Shown: piece after piece, positions 15,588 through 23,631 of the stretch | Position numbering within the stretch: the first letter of the stretch is position 1 | Layout: each line of letters starts with the position of its first letter | Source: Caryophanales bacterium UBA2253 | Lineage (GTDB): Bacteria > Bacillota_I > Bacilli_A > ML615J-28 > CAG-698 | Assembly (NCBI GenBank): GCA_002347755.1 | Contig: DDXT01000053.1 | Coordinates: 1-23,631, forward strand | DNA: 23,631 nucleotides | Reading direction: 5' to 3' | Position numbers and translations under genes: made by a program | The notes under the pieces: model-generated | Database searches by the model: none | Seen by the model: only the letters and a program-made list of their open reading frames with translations | What the model was told of the DNA's origin: nothing

Positions 15588-16781
15588 ATGCTTAATAAGA
15601 AGGAATGTGTCGCCATGCTTTTAGCCGGTGGGCAGGGAAGCCGTTTGTACGCGCTGACCAACAAAATTGCCAAACCAGCGGTGCCTTTCGGGGCCAAATA
15701 CCGAATCATTGATTTCCCGCTTTCGAATTGCATCAATTCCAACATTGATACCGTGGGAGTATTGACCCAGTACCAGCCTTTGGTCTTGAATGATTATATC
15801 GGAAACGGTCAGCCTTGGGACTTGGACCGGGCGTTCGGAGGGGTTCACATTCTCCCGCCTTACCAAGGAAAACTCAAAACTGACTGGTATCGCGGAACCG
15901 CAAACGCCATTTATCAAAACGTTGATTTCATCAAAAGATACAATCCGGAGTATGTCATCATTGTTTCCGGCGATCATATCTATAAAATGGACTACGGTAA
16001 AATGTTGGCGTTTCACCGTGAAAAAAAGGCTGACATCACGATTGCGGTCATTGATGTTCCGCTCAAAGAAGCCAGCCGTTTCGGGATCATGAATACCAAA
16101 GCCGATCACGAAATCTATGAATTTGAGGAAAAGCCTAAAAAGCCCAAGAGTACCAATGCTTCAATGGGAATATATGTTTTTAGCAGCCATGAATTATACA
16201 AATATCTGGAAGAAGATGACCAAGACCAAACCTCCAGTAACGATTTCGGAAAGAACATCATTCCGAAGATGCTGGCGGATGGGAGAAAGTTATATGCTTA
16301 TCCGTTTTCCGGGTATTGGAAAGACGTTGGTACCATTGACAGTCTTTGGGAAGCCAACATGGATCTTTTGGGTCAGGAACCTCTTTTTGAAACCTTTGAC
16401 CCGAATTGGAAAATATATTCGCGAAATGACCCCTTTCCGCCGCAGTTCATTGCGGCCGGAGCGACCATAAAAAATTCCCTGATCACCGTCGGCTGCCACA
16501 TTGAAGGCCGGGTGGTCAATTCTCTGCTCTCCAATAACGTTAAGGTTGGAAAAGGCGCTTTGGTGGAGAACAGCGTCATCTTCTCCAATACCGTGATTGA
16601 AGAAGGGGCGCAAGTGCGCTTTAGCATCATTGACGAAGATGTTGTCATCCGGAAAAACAGCGTCGTTGAGACCACCGATGATTCTTCGGATAAAATCACG
16701 GTGGTATCTTCGCAGATCACCGTTGGCGAAGGAACTCATGTTTTGCCTGGGTCAATCCTCGAGAAAGATTTTGAGGGCTGA
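15588..16781 (+). CDS. glgC: glucose-1-phosphate adenylyltransferase, catalytic subunit
   Basis: Makes ADP-glucose from ATP and glucose-1-phosphate, the committed step of glycogen synthesis. The 397-residue length is standard for Bacillota GlgC. The nucleotidyltransferase domain (about 6-260) has the GGQGSRL loop (14-20), KPAVPFGAKYRIIDFPLSN (29-47), the metal-site GDH (128-130) and EEKP (180-183), whose Lys182 is expected to bind glucose-1-phosphate. The left-handed beta-helix domain (about 290-390) consists of hexapeptide repeats. The start follows AAAGGAG (15575-15581), which lies at the end of glgB. glgD begins 2 nt after the TGA stop, as expected for a GlgC/GlgD heteromer. Confidence 0.96.
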   Translation: MLNKKECVAMLLAGGQGSRLYALTNKIAKPAVPFGAKYRIIDFPLSNCINSNIDTVGVLTQYQPLVLNDYIGNGQPWDLDRAFGGVHILPPYQGKLKTDWYRGTANAIYQNVDFIKRYNPEYVIIVSGDHIYKMDYGKMLAFHREKKADITIAVIDVPLKEASRFGIMNTKADHEIYEFEEKPKKPKSTNASMGIYVFSSHELYKYLEEDDQDQTSSNDFGKNIIPKMLADGRKLYAYPFSGYWKDVGTIDSLWEANMDLLGQEPLFETFDPNWKIYSRNDPFPPQFIAAGATIKNSLITVGCHIEGRVVNSLLSNNVKVGKGALVENSVIFSNTVIEEGAQVRFSIIDEDVVIRKNSVVETTDDSSDKITVVSSQITVGEGTHVLPGSILEKDFEG

Positions 16782-16783
16782 AC

Positions 16784-17896
16784 ATGGCAACATTAGGTTT
16801 GATTTTTTCCAACATTCATGACAAAGAAATATTTGAAGTCACTCAAAACCGGACCATAGCTTCCGCCCCGATCGGCGGGCGGTACCGGCTAATTGATTTC
16901 ACGCTCTCAAACATGGTCAATAACAACATCACCAACATCGGCGTGGTCACCAAGTACAATTATCAGTCGTTGATGGATCACATTGGCAGCGGAAAAGAAT
17001 GGGATTTGGCTCGCAAAAACGGCGGCTTGGTCATCCTTCCGCCTTATGGAGTCAGCTTGGATCTTTATAATTCTCGCTTGGAAGCATTAAAGAGCATTAT
17101 TAGCTTCATTCGCTACGCGAAGGCGGAATATGTGGTTTTGGCCGACTGCTACCAAGTTTGCAACATTGATTTCAAGCCCATTTTTCAACAGCACTTCGAA
17201 ACAAAAGCGGACATTACCTGCGTTTATCGGGAAACCGACATCAACATCGACGATTACAGTCCGGTAGTCATGATGGAAGTTGACGAAAACAAAATGGTTG
17301 TGAAAATGGACATTCAAAAGAGTTTTGTGGGTCATGCCAACGTTTCGACCGACACTTGGATCATTAAAAAAGATTTGCTTCAATCGCTGGTTACTCAAGC
17401 CATTGAGCGCAATCAGCATAGCTTCAATCGTGACATTCTCAAGGAAAATCTTGGGAACCTGAAAATCTGCGGTTACAAATTCAACGGATATTTCGGAAAC
17501 ATCAGTTCACTTCAGTCTTATTATAAAGTTAATATGGATTTACTGAACAATTGCATTCGCGATGAATTATTCTATCAACCCGGGCGTGCCATTTATACGC
17601 GAGTTCGGGATTCTGCGCCGACGAAATACGGCGATCACGCGAAAATAAAAGATTCGCTGATCGCGGATGGATGCATCATTGACGGAACGGTAGAAAATTC
17701 AGTTCTCTTCCGGGGAGTTCAGATCAGCCAAGGAGCGGTCGTTAAGAAATCGATCCTCATGCAGAATACGATCATCAGGGAAGGGATTTCCGTCAATCGG
17801 GTTATCGCAGACAAATTTGTGTCGATCGCCCATACGAAATCAATTGGTGGGCAAAACGGTGAATTAATTTACATTAAGAAAGACGGTGTCCTATGA
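16784..17896 (+). CDS. glgD: glucose-1-phosphate adenylyltransferase-like regulatory subunit
   Basis: A degenerate GlgC paralogue of 370 residues, known in Bacillota to associate with GlgC and raise its activity. The overall fold is kept: RTIASAPIGGRYRLIDFTLSN (23-43), a middle region and a beta-helix end (about 285-345). Catalytic features are lost. There is no GGxGxRL loop (MATLGLIFSNIHDKE instead), the GDH of GlgC is ADCY (120-123), and the EEKP substrate motif is absent from the aligned stretch. It sits directly between glgC (2 nt gap) and glgA (4-nt ATGA overlap), indicating coordinated synthesis. Independent enzyme activity is unlikely. Confidence 0.93.
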   Translation: MATLGLIFSNIHDKEIFEVTQNRTIASAPIGGRYRLIDFTLSNMVNNNITNIGVVTKYNYQSLMDHIGSGKEWDLARKNGGLVILPPYGVSLDLYNSRLEALKSIISFIRYAKAEYVVLADCYQVCNIDFKPIFQQHFETKADITCVYRETDINIDDYSPVVMMEVDENKMVVKMDIQKSFVGHANVSTDTWIIKKDLLQSLVTQAIERNQHSFNRDILKENLGNLKICGYKFNGYFGNISSLQSYYKVNMDLLNNCIRDELFYQPGRAIYTRVRDSAPTKYGDHAKIKDSLIADGCIIDGTVENSVLFRGVQISQGAVVKKSILMQNTIIREGISVNRVIADKFVSIAHTKSIGGQNGELIYIKKDGVL

Positions 17897-19326
17897 AACA
17901 AAAAAACATCTTGTTCGTGGTGGCGGAGTGCACCAATTTTGTATCCACCGGCGGTTTGGCGGAAGTTGCAGGGAGTCTTCCGAAAGCCATAAACAAAGCG
18001 AACCGCGGTTATAAAGTTCGCGTCATGCTTCCGCTTTATAAAGCCATCCTCAACAAATATCAAACTCAACTAAAGTTTTTGGGAGAGACAACGGTCGTTT
18101 TGGCTTGGAGAAAACTTTACTGTGGAGTTTATTCGCTCAAACAAGACGGAATTGATTATTACTTTATTGATAACAAGTATTATTTTGATCGTGAAAACAT
18201 TTATGGGCATTTTGATGACGGCGAAAGGTTTGCATTCTTTTCCAAGAGTGTTTTCGAGACCTTCCCGATCATCGGGTTTGTTCCCGACATCATTCATTCC
18301 CATGATTGGCACACTGCTTTGGTCAGCATCTATTTGGACATTTTATTCAGAAAACAAAGATTGTTTACCAACATCAAATCGGTATTCACCATTCACAACA
18401 TTGAATTTCAAGGCATTTATGAACTGCCATTTCTGGAAGACATCATTGGCATTGATAAACAATACCAAGAAATACTGGAATACAACGGGTTAGTAAACTT
18501 GTTGAAAGGGGCCATCGTCTGCAGCGATCTAGTCAGCACCGTCAGCCCCCGATATGCACGCGAGATTACCACCTCGCTGTACGCGGCGGGATTGGAGCAT
18601 ATCACGAGGATCAATGGCAATAAAATTATTGGGATCCTGAACGGAATCGACGTTGATTTTTACAATCCGGCGGCCGACGATGTTTTGCCGGTTAATTATA
18701 CCGCCGAAAACATTACCGATAAGATTCAGAACAAAGAAGCTCTTCAACGGGGCTTAAACCTAAACGTTGATCCGAAAGCCTGCGTCATTTGCATGGTTTC
18801 GAGATTGACCGCCCAAAAAGGAATTGATTTGGTGATCGCCCAATTTGACGAGATCATGAAAGACAATGTGCAATTTGTCTTGCTGGGGAAAGGAAACCGG
18901 TATTTCGAAGAGAAATTTTTGGAATTCGCGAAACGATACCCGCGCCGAGTCAGCGTTCTGATCACTTACGATACCAATTTGGCCAAAAAGATCTATGGCG
19001 GGAGTAATTTTTTCCTTATGCCATCGAAATCTGAGCCTTGCGGTTTGGCACAAATGATTGCCAGTCGGTACGGGACCATCCCGATTGTTCGGGCTACCGG
19101 CGGATTATATGACACCGTCAAAGATTACAATGACGGGTTGGGAAACGGGTTTGCATTTAAAGATTTTGATTCAAATCAAATGTTGGAAAAAATCAAGGAA
19201 GCCGTCTTTTTATATAATGATAAGGAAAGATACACGCAACTGGCCAAAAAAATTATGGGCATAGATTTCAGTTGGAATGTTTCTGCCAAAGCTTATTTGC
19301 AAATTTACAAACAACTTTTGAAGTGA
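17893..19326 (+). CDS. glgA: glycogen synthase, ADP-glucose dependent (GT5)
   Basis: Adds glucose from ADP-glucose to the growing alpha-1,4 chain. The 477 residues match the family length. Conserved parts are VAECTNFVSTGGLAEVAGSLP (10-30), HSHDWH (135-140), TIHNIEFQG (166-174), NGIDVDFYNP (250-259), SRLTAQKG with R304 and K309 in the donor pocket, and MPSKSEPCGL (376-385) with E381. The N-terminal KTGGL motif, whose Lys (Lys15 in E. coli) is linked to ADP-glucose binding, reads STGGL here (Ser18). The fold is otherwise intact, so activity is expected. ATG overlaps the glgD stop (ATGA), so translation is coupled. A 27-nt gap with its own GAGGAG ribosome binding site leads to glgP. Confidence 0.95.
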   Translation: MKQKNILFVVAECTNFVSTGGLAEVAGSLPKAINKANRGYKVRVMLPLYKAILNKYQTQLKFLGETTVVLAWRKLYCGVYSLKQDGIDYYFIDNKYYFDRENIYGHFDDGERFAFFSKSVFETFPIIGFVPDIIHSHDWHTALVSIYLDILFRKQRLFTNIKSVFTIHNIEFQGIYELPFLEDIIGIDKQYQEILEYNGLVNLLKGAIVCSDLVSTVSPRYAREITTSLYAAGLEHITRINGNKIIGILNGIDVDFYNPAADDVLPVNYTAENITDKIQNKEALQRGLNLNVDPKACVICMVSRLTAQKGIDLVIAQFDEIMKDNVQFVLLGKGNRYFEEKFLEFAKRYPRRVSVLITYDTNLAKKIYGGSNFFLMPSKSEPCGLAQMIASRYGTIPIVRATGGLYDTVKDYNDGLGNGFAFKDFDSNQMLEKIKEAVFLYNDKERYTQLAKKIMGIDFSWNVSAKAYLQIYKQLLK

Positions 19327-19353
19327 AGCAATCTATGCTCTAGAGGAGTATTT

Positions 19354-21765
19354 ATGGAAAAAACAGAACTAAGGGATATTGTTGAGGATAATTTATCAAA
19401 GATGTATGGCATCACGCTATCGGATGCCAACGTCGAACAGCTTTATAAAGCTTGCGCGGTTTCGGTCAACGATCTGCTTCGAAAAAAACGCAAGAGTTAT
19501 AACAATGTTGTAAAAACCAACAAGGGGAAACGGGTTTATTATCTTTGCATCGAATTCCTGATGGGACGGTCCTTCAAGAACAATATCTATAATTTGGGTT
19601 TGGTCAATGAATTCAGTTCCATTTTGGAAAGCTTAGGGTATACACTAGAAGATTTATATGAACACGAACCAGACGCTGGTCTGGGAAATGGCGGCTTGGG
19701 CCGTTTAGGCGCTTGCTACATGGATGCCTTGGCTGCCAATGGTTACCCAGCAATGGGCTTTTCCATTCGCTATGAGTATGGTTTATTCAAACAAAAAATC
19801 GTCAACGGTTGGCAAACGGAATTACCGGATGTTTGGCTTCCGGGCGGCGAAGTTTGGCTGACTTTGCGCGGCGATAAAGTTTACACCGTCAAATTTAAAG
19901 GTTCGGTTGAAGAAAAACAGGCGGGGGACAAGGTCATCTATGATTACAAGGATTACCAAGCCATCGAGGCTGTTCCCTATGACATGATGGTTTCCGGAGC
20001 CAACAGCGAAGCCATCAGCGTCCTTAGGCTTTGGAGAAGCCGAAATATCCAAGATTTCAACCTAAAACTGTTTTCTCAAGGCGATTATATTGAAGCCATG
20101 AAGGAATATAATGAGGCTGACCTCATTTCGAAAGTGCTATACCCTTCTGATGATCATTACGAAGGCAAGGCCTTGCGGGTCAAACAGCAGTACTTCTTGG
20201 TCAGCGCTTCGATTCAAAACATCGTTGCGGATCACCTCCGTTATTACGGTGACATTCGCTCGCTTCCGAAATATGTAGCCATTCACATTAATGACACTCA
20301 TCCGGCCCTATGCATTCCGGAACTGATGCGAATTCTGATCGATGAATATGATCTCAGTTTCGATGAAAGCTGGGAAATTGTTCGCAAGACCGTTAACTAT
20401 ACCAACCATACGGTTTTGTCCGAAGCGCTGGAGCGCTGGCCGGAAGATTTGATCAGTAAACTTCTTCCGAGGATTTTTATCCTTTTGCAGCAAATTAATG
20501 AGCGTTTCATTGACATGTGCCACATCGCCGGAATTCCTGATTTGGAAATCGAAGACCTGGCGATCATCAACAACGGACAAATTCGGATGGCTAATCTATC
20601 AGTCATCGCTTCAAACATGGTCAACGGCGTTTCCAAACTTCACAGCGAAATCATTCGAACCAGTTTATTCAAAGGATTCGCAAACATTTGGCCGGAAAAG
20701 TTCACCAACGTAACGAACGGCATCGCCTATCGACGCTGGCTTTGCCAATCAAATCCGCGGCTGGTTGAACTGTTGGACAAGAAAATCGGCAACGGCTATT
20801 ACAAAAACGCCGAAGAACTTTCCAAATTTTTGGGATTCGTTGACGACGAAGAGACTTTAAAACAACTGGATTTGATCAAATATCATAACAAAGTTGAGTT
20901 TTCCAAATACCTTTATATACAAACTGGGATCGTCGTCGATCCGAAAACTCGTTTTGATGTTCACATCAAACGTCTTCATGAATATAAACGGCAATTGCTT
21001 AACGCTTTAAAGATCATTGCCTTGCTGGTAGAACTGGAAGAGAACCCCAATCTCACCGTCACCCCGCAAACCTTCATTTTTGGCGCCAAAGCCGCACCGG
21101 GTTATTTTGTAGCCAAGGAAATCATCGAACTTATTTCTTGCATCTCCCTGGACATCAACCGAAACCAATTGATCCGTGAAAAACTGAATGTGGTTTTCAT
21201 TGAGAATTACAATGTTACCCTGGCGGAAAAGATCATTCCGGCGAGCGAAGTCAGCGAACAAATCTCTTTGGCGGGAAAAGAAGCCAGCGGAACCGGAAAT
21301 ATGAAATTCATGATCAACGGCGCCTTGACTTTGGGAACCTTTGACGGCGCCAATGTTGAAATAACCGAAGAAGTCGGGAAAGACAACATCTTCCTATTTG
21401 GAATGAATGCCCAGCAGGTTAACGATTTATGGCGAACCGGTTACAACGCCAACAATTATTACAATGCGAATCCGGTCATCCAAAAAGTGATCAATCGCCT
21501 CAATCGTGGTTTCAACGGCAAGTCTTTTGACAATATTTCCCGTTACTTATTGAATAACTTCCCGGTCTCTGATCCGTACATGTGCCTGGCTGATTTTGAT
21601 TCATATATGGAAACTTATCATAGAATGGATGAGGTCTATAAAAACCGCCATCGTTGGAATCAGATGGCCTTGGTCAACATCGCCAAAGCCGGAGTATTCT
21701 CGGCTGACCGAAGCATTGAAGAATATGCCACCAAAATTTGGCATTTGAAGGCTTTTAAACAATGA
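19354..21765 (+). CDS. glgP: glycogen/maltodextrin phosphorylase (GT35)
   Basis: Phosphorolytically releases glucose-1-phosphate from alpha-1,4 glucan ends. The 803-residue protein shows YYLCIEFLMGRS near the N-terminus, the EPDAGLGNGGLGRLGACYMDALA signature (GLGNGG at 109-114), IHINDTHPAL in the middle, TNVTNGIAYRRWL, and the pyridoxal-phosphate lysine K651 in EASGTGNMKFMINGALTLGT. The start is ATG 19354, preceded by GAGGAG. The gene is in a biosynthetic/degradative glg operon and overlaps the following GH13 gene by 4 nt. It could serve both stored glycogen and the imported dextrins lengthened by MalQ. Confidence 0.96.
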   Translation: MEKTELRDIVEDNLSKMYGITLSDANVEQLYKACAVSVNDLLRKKRKSYNNVVKTNKGKRVYYLCIEFLMGRSFKNNIYNLGLVNEFSSILESLGYTLEDLYEHEPDAGLGNGGLGRLGACYMDALAANGYPAMGFSIRYEYGLFKQKIVNGWQTELPDVWLPGGEVWLTLRGDKVYTVKFKGSVEEKQAGDKVIYDYKDYQAIEAVPYDMMVSGANSEAISVLRLWRSRNIQDFNLKLFSQGDYIEAMKEYNEADLISKVLYPSDDHYEGKALRVKQQYFLVSASIQNIVADHLRYYGDIRSLPKYVAIHINDTHPALCIPELMRILIDEYDLSFDESWEIVRKTVNYTNHTVLSEALERWPEDLISKLLPRIFILLQQINERFIDMCHIAGIPDLEIEDLAIINNGQIRMANLSVIASNMVNGVSKLHSEIIRTSLFKGFANIWPEKFTNVTNGIAYRRWLCQSNPRLVELLDKKIGNGYYKNAEELSKFLGFVDDEETLKQLDLIKYHNKVEFSKYLYIQTGIVVDPKTRFDVHIKRLHEYKRQLLNALKIIALLVELEENPNLTVTPQTFIFGAKAAPGYFVAKEIIELISCISLDINRNQLIREKLNVVFIENYNVTLAEKIIPASEVSEQISLAGKEASGTGNMKFMINGALTLGTFDGANVEITEEVGKDNIFLFGMNAQQVNDLWRTGYNANNYYNANPVIQKVINRLNRGFNGKSFDNISRYLLNNFPVSDPYMCLADFDSYMETYHRMDEVYKNRHRWNQMALVNIAKAGVFSADRSIEEYATKIWHLKAFKQ

Positions 21766-23600
21766 GAGACATTCTCTTTAATCCCTTTTCACCAAACCAC
21801 AAAATTCCGGTCGGATCCGTAAAAAATAGTGATAATGTCCTTATCACTATTAATATTGTTAAGGAATACAATATTTATCAGATGCATTTGGTGATCAGAA
21901 ATGATGAAAACCAGGAAACCCACCGTTTGGAAATGCAAAAAAAGGAAGCTGACCGCGATTATAACGCTTATTCCGTCAGCTTCAAAATTGAGCATACCGG
22001 GTTATTTTGGTATTTCTTTGAATTCAGCGATTCATACGGTTCTCATTTTATTGGCGCCAACCGTGATTTGGACGGCGTCTTGACCGATTATTATCCCATT
22101 TCCTGGCAGATGCTTGTCCATCAGGAGTTTCTTGGCAAACTGGATTGGCTCAAGGGAAAAATAATGTATCAAATCATGGTTGACCGATTCCATTCTTCGG
22201 GAGCCGTTACCCAGAAACCCGGGACCGTGCTTCACAGCGATTGGCATGATGTTCCCAATTACGAATCGCAAAAAGGCGTGGTTTTGAACAACGATTTCTT
22301 CGGAGGAAATCTCCGGGGAATCATTGAAAAACTGGATTATTTGCGTGAACTGAACGTCGGGGTGATTTACCTCAATCCGATTTTCGAATCCCCATCAAAT
22401 CATAAATACGATACCAGCGATTACAGCAAAATCGATTCCATGTTCGGAACCGAGGACGATTTCCGGGTTCTGTGTGAACAAGCGGCGCAAAAAGGGATTT
22501 CCGTTATTTTTGACGGCGTTTTCAATCACACCGGCGATGACAGCCGTTATTTCAACAAATACGGCCATTATCCCGAACTCGGTGCTTATCAGTCCCGTTC
22601 ATCCAAATATTTCACCTGGTATGACTTCATTAGATTTCCGGACAAATATGCATGTTGGTGGGGATTCAAAACCCTGCCGACCGTCAATCAAAATGATCCC
22701 AATTATTTAAAGTTCATTACCGGAAAATTCGGGATCATCGATAAATGGCTGACCCTCGGAGCCAAAGGCGTCCGTCTTGATGTCGTTGACGAACTGAATG
22801 ACAATTTTTTGGACCAGATTTATGCTCGGGCCAAAGCCAATAACCCGGAAAACTTGGTTTTGGGGGAAGTCTGGGAAGATGCTTCCACGAAAATGGCTTA
22901 CGAACGGCGTCGGAAATACCTGCGCGGAACGCAAATGGACAGCGTCATGAACTATCCGCTCAAAAATGCCATCATTGACTTTTTGAACCATGACAACCTA
23001 ACCGGATTGGTCATTCAGATTCGGCACCTGATCAACAATTATCCGAAACATGTTCTGGACTGCCTCATGAACCATTTGGGAACTCATGACACCGTGCGGC
23101 TGCTGTCCAATTTTGCTAACGCCAATCCGGATAACCTGAGCAAAGAACAACAATCGCAATATAAAATGAGCGAAACCGAATTTCAAAACGCGATTATGAA
23201 ACTTAAAATGGCCTCCGCCATTCAATTCACCCTGCCCGGAGTTCCATCCATTTTCTATGGAGACGAAGCGGGGATCGAAGGATTCCGCGATCCTTTCTGC
23301 CGCAAGACCTTTCCTTGGGATAACATCAACCAGGAAATTTTGGAATGGTACAAAAAGTTGGGCAAGATCCGCCAAAACGAAGTATATGTTGACGGAGTTT
23401 ATCTCGAGGAATCAACCGGTAACAACGTTTTTGCTTTTTCGCGTCAAAAGGGTGCAGAAAGAATAATGACCATCGTCAACAACAACAATAGCGATGTCAA
23501 TTATGCGGTTAATTACGGTTATGACCTGATTGATGAAAATCCGGTGGTCGGAAAGGTTTTCGTTCCGAAAAAGAGTGCCAAAATCATTCAGATCAAATAA
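21762..23600 (+). CDS. cytoplasmic GH13 alpha-amylase / neopullulanase-like enzyme
   Basis: Predicted alpha-glucan hydrolase working inside the cell. The 612-residue protein has no signal peptide. An N-terminal beta-sandwich-like domain (about 1-115) precedes the GH13 barrel, which starts KGKIMYQIMVDRF (131-143) and contains FDGVFNHTGDDS (250-261), GVRLDVVDEL with nucleophile D340, VLGEVWED with acid/base E369, and LGTHDTVR with D443. The C-terminal beta domain is short (about 545-612). The GVRLDVVDEL form and N-terminal domain place it near neopullulanase, cyclomaltodextrinase and amylopullulanase catalytic domains rather than the maltase group. It overlaps glgP by 4 nt (ATGA), implying a role with phosphorylase, possibly opening cyclic or branched dextrins. 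The exact linkage specificity cannot be read from sequence, so no gene symbol is given. The window ends 31 nt later. Confidence 0.85.
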   Translation: MRDILFNPFSPNHKIPVGSVKNSDNVLITINIVKEYNIYQMHLVIRNDENQETHRLEMQKKEADRDYNAYSVSFKIEHTGLFWYFFEFSDSYGSHFIGANRDLDGVLTDYYPISWQMLVHQEFLGKLDWLKGKIMYQIMVDRFHSSGAVTQKPGTVLHSDWHDVPNYESQKGVVLNNDFFGGNLRGIIEKLDYLRELNVGVIYLNPIFESPSNHKYDTSDYSKIDSMFGTEDDFRVLCEQAAQKGISVIFDGVFNHTGDDSRYFNKYGHYPELGAYQSRSSKYFTWYDFIRFPDKYACWWGFKTLPTVNQNDPNYLKFITGKFGIIDKWLTLGAKGVRLDVVDELNDNFLDQIYARAKANNPENLVLGEVWEDASTKMAYERRRKYLRGTQMDSVMNYPLKNAIIDFLNHDNLTGLVIQIRHLINNYPKHVLDCLMNHLGTHDTVRLLSNFANANPDNLSKEQQSQYKMSETEFQNAIMKLKMASAIQFTLPGVPSIFYGDEAGIEGFRDPFCRKTFPWDNINQEILEWYKKLGKIRQNEVYVDGVYLEESTGNNVFAFSRQKGAERIMTIVNNNNSDVNYAVNYGYDLIDENPVVGKVFVPKKSAKIIQIK

Positions 23601-23631
23601 AACAAATGGCGCTGTTAAAGAATTAGTGGTT

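Noticed and set aside
13588..17896. Reassigned UGA (Trp) code, as in Mycoplasma
   Set aside because: malQ, glgC and glgD end at TGA exactly at family-typical C-termini, and tryptophans are encoded by TGG.

Overview
The window is a starch/maltodextrin capture and glycogen storage locus from a bacterium, most likely a Gram-positive or wall-less member of the Bacillota. Supporting signs are strong AGGAGG-type ribosome binding sites, a lipoprotein solute-binding protein, a GlgC/GlgD pair, Bacillota-style -35/-10 promoters and no outer-membrane components. TGA is used as a normal stop (malQ, glgC, glgD, glgA, glgP), so the code is standard; that excludes Mycoplasma/Spiroplasma but not Acholeplasma/Izemoplasma-type lineages. 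Base composition looks middling. I cannot name the genus.

Layout. (1) Positions 32-2818, minus strand: a secreted, C-terminally anchored type I pullulanase. (2) Positions 2819-3102: a compact divergent control region with two convincing promoters, three copies of the decamer AAACCGTTAC (one inverted) and a 23-bp direct repeat. (3) Positions 3103-13587, plus strand: an uptake operon. It encodes a non-catalytic surface protein with a duplicated CBM41-like unit, a maltodextrin-binding lipoprotein (MalE), two unusually long permeases (MalF 795 aa, MalG 351 aa), a GH13 alpha-glucosidase and a GH77 4-alpha-glucanotransferase (MalQ). Hairpins follow malE and malG. (4) Positions 13588-13727: an intergenic stretch with a near-consensus promoter (TTGAAT-17-TATAAT) and no visible decamer copy. 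(5) Positions 13728-23600: a tightly packed glycogen operon, glgB-glgC-glgD-glgA-glgP, ending in a cytoplasmic GH13 amylase/neopullulanase translationally coupled to glgP. The flanks 1-31 and 23601-23631 hold nothing I can assign.

How it works together (inference from families). Pullulanase and the CBM protein sit on the cell surface and bind or debranch starch, glycogen or pullulan. MalE captures the released maltodextrins and MalFG imports them, driven by an ATPase encoded elsewhere. The alpha-glucosidase and MalQ convert them to glucose and longer glucans. GlgC/GlgD make ADP-glucose, GlgA and GlgB build glycogen, and GlgP plus the last GH13 enzyme break it down. No regulator, ATPase, glucokinase or phosphoglucomutase gene is present.

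Most noteworthy are the mirror-like operator/promoter arrangement, the shared Gly-Cys plus transmembrane plus basic tail on both surface proteins, the duplicated CBM unit with a poorly recognised second half, the roughly 350-residue extracytoplasmic insert in MalF, and the Lys-to-Ser change in GlgA's KTGGL motif.
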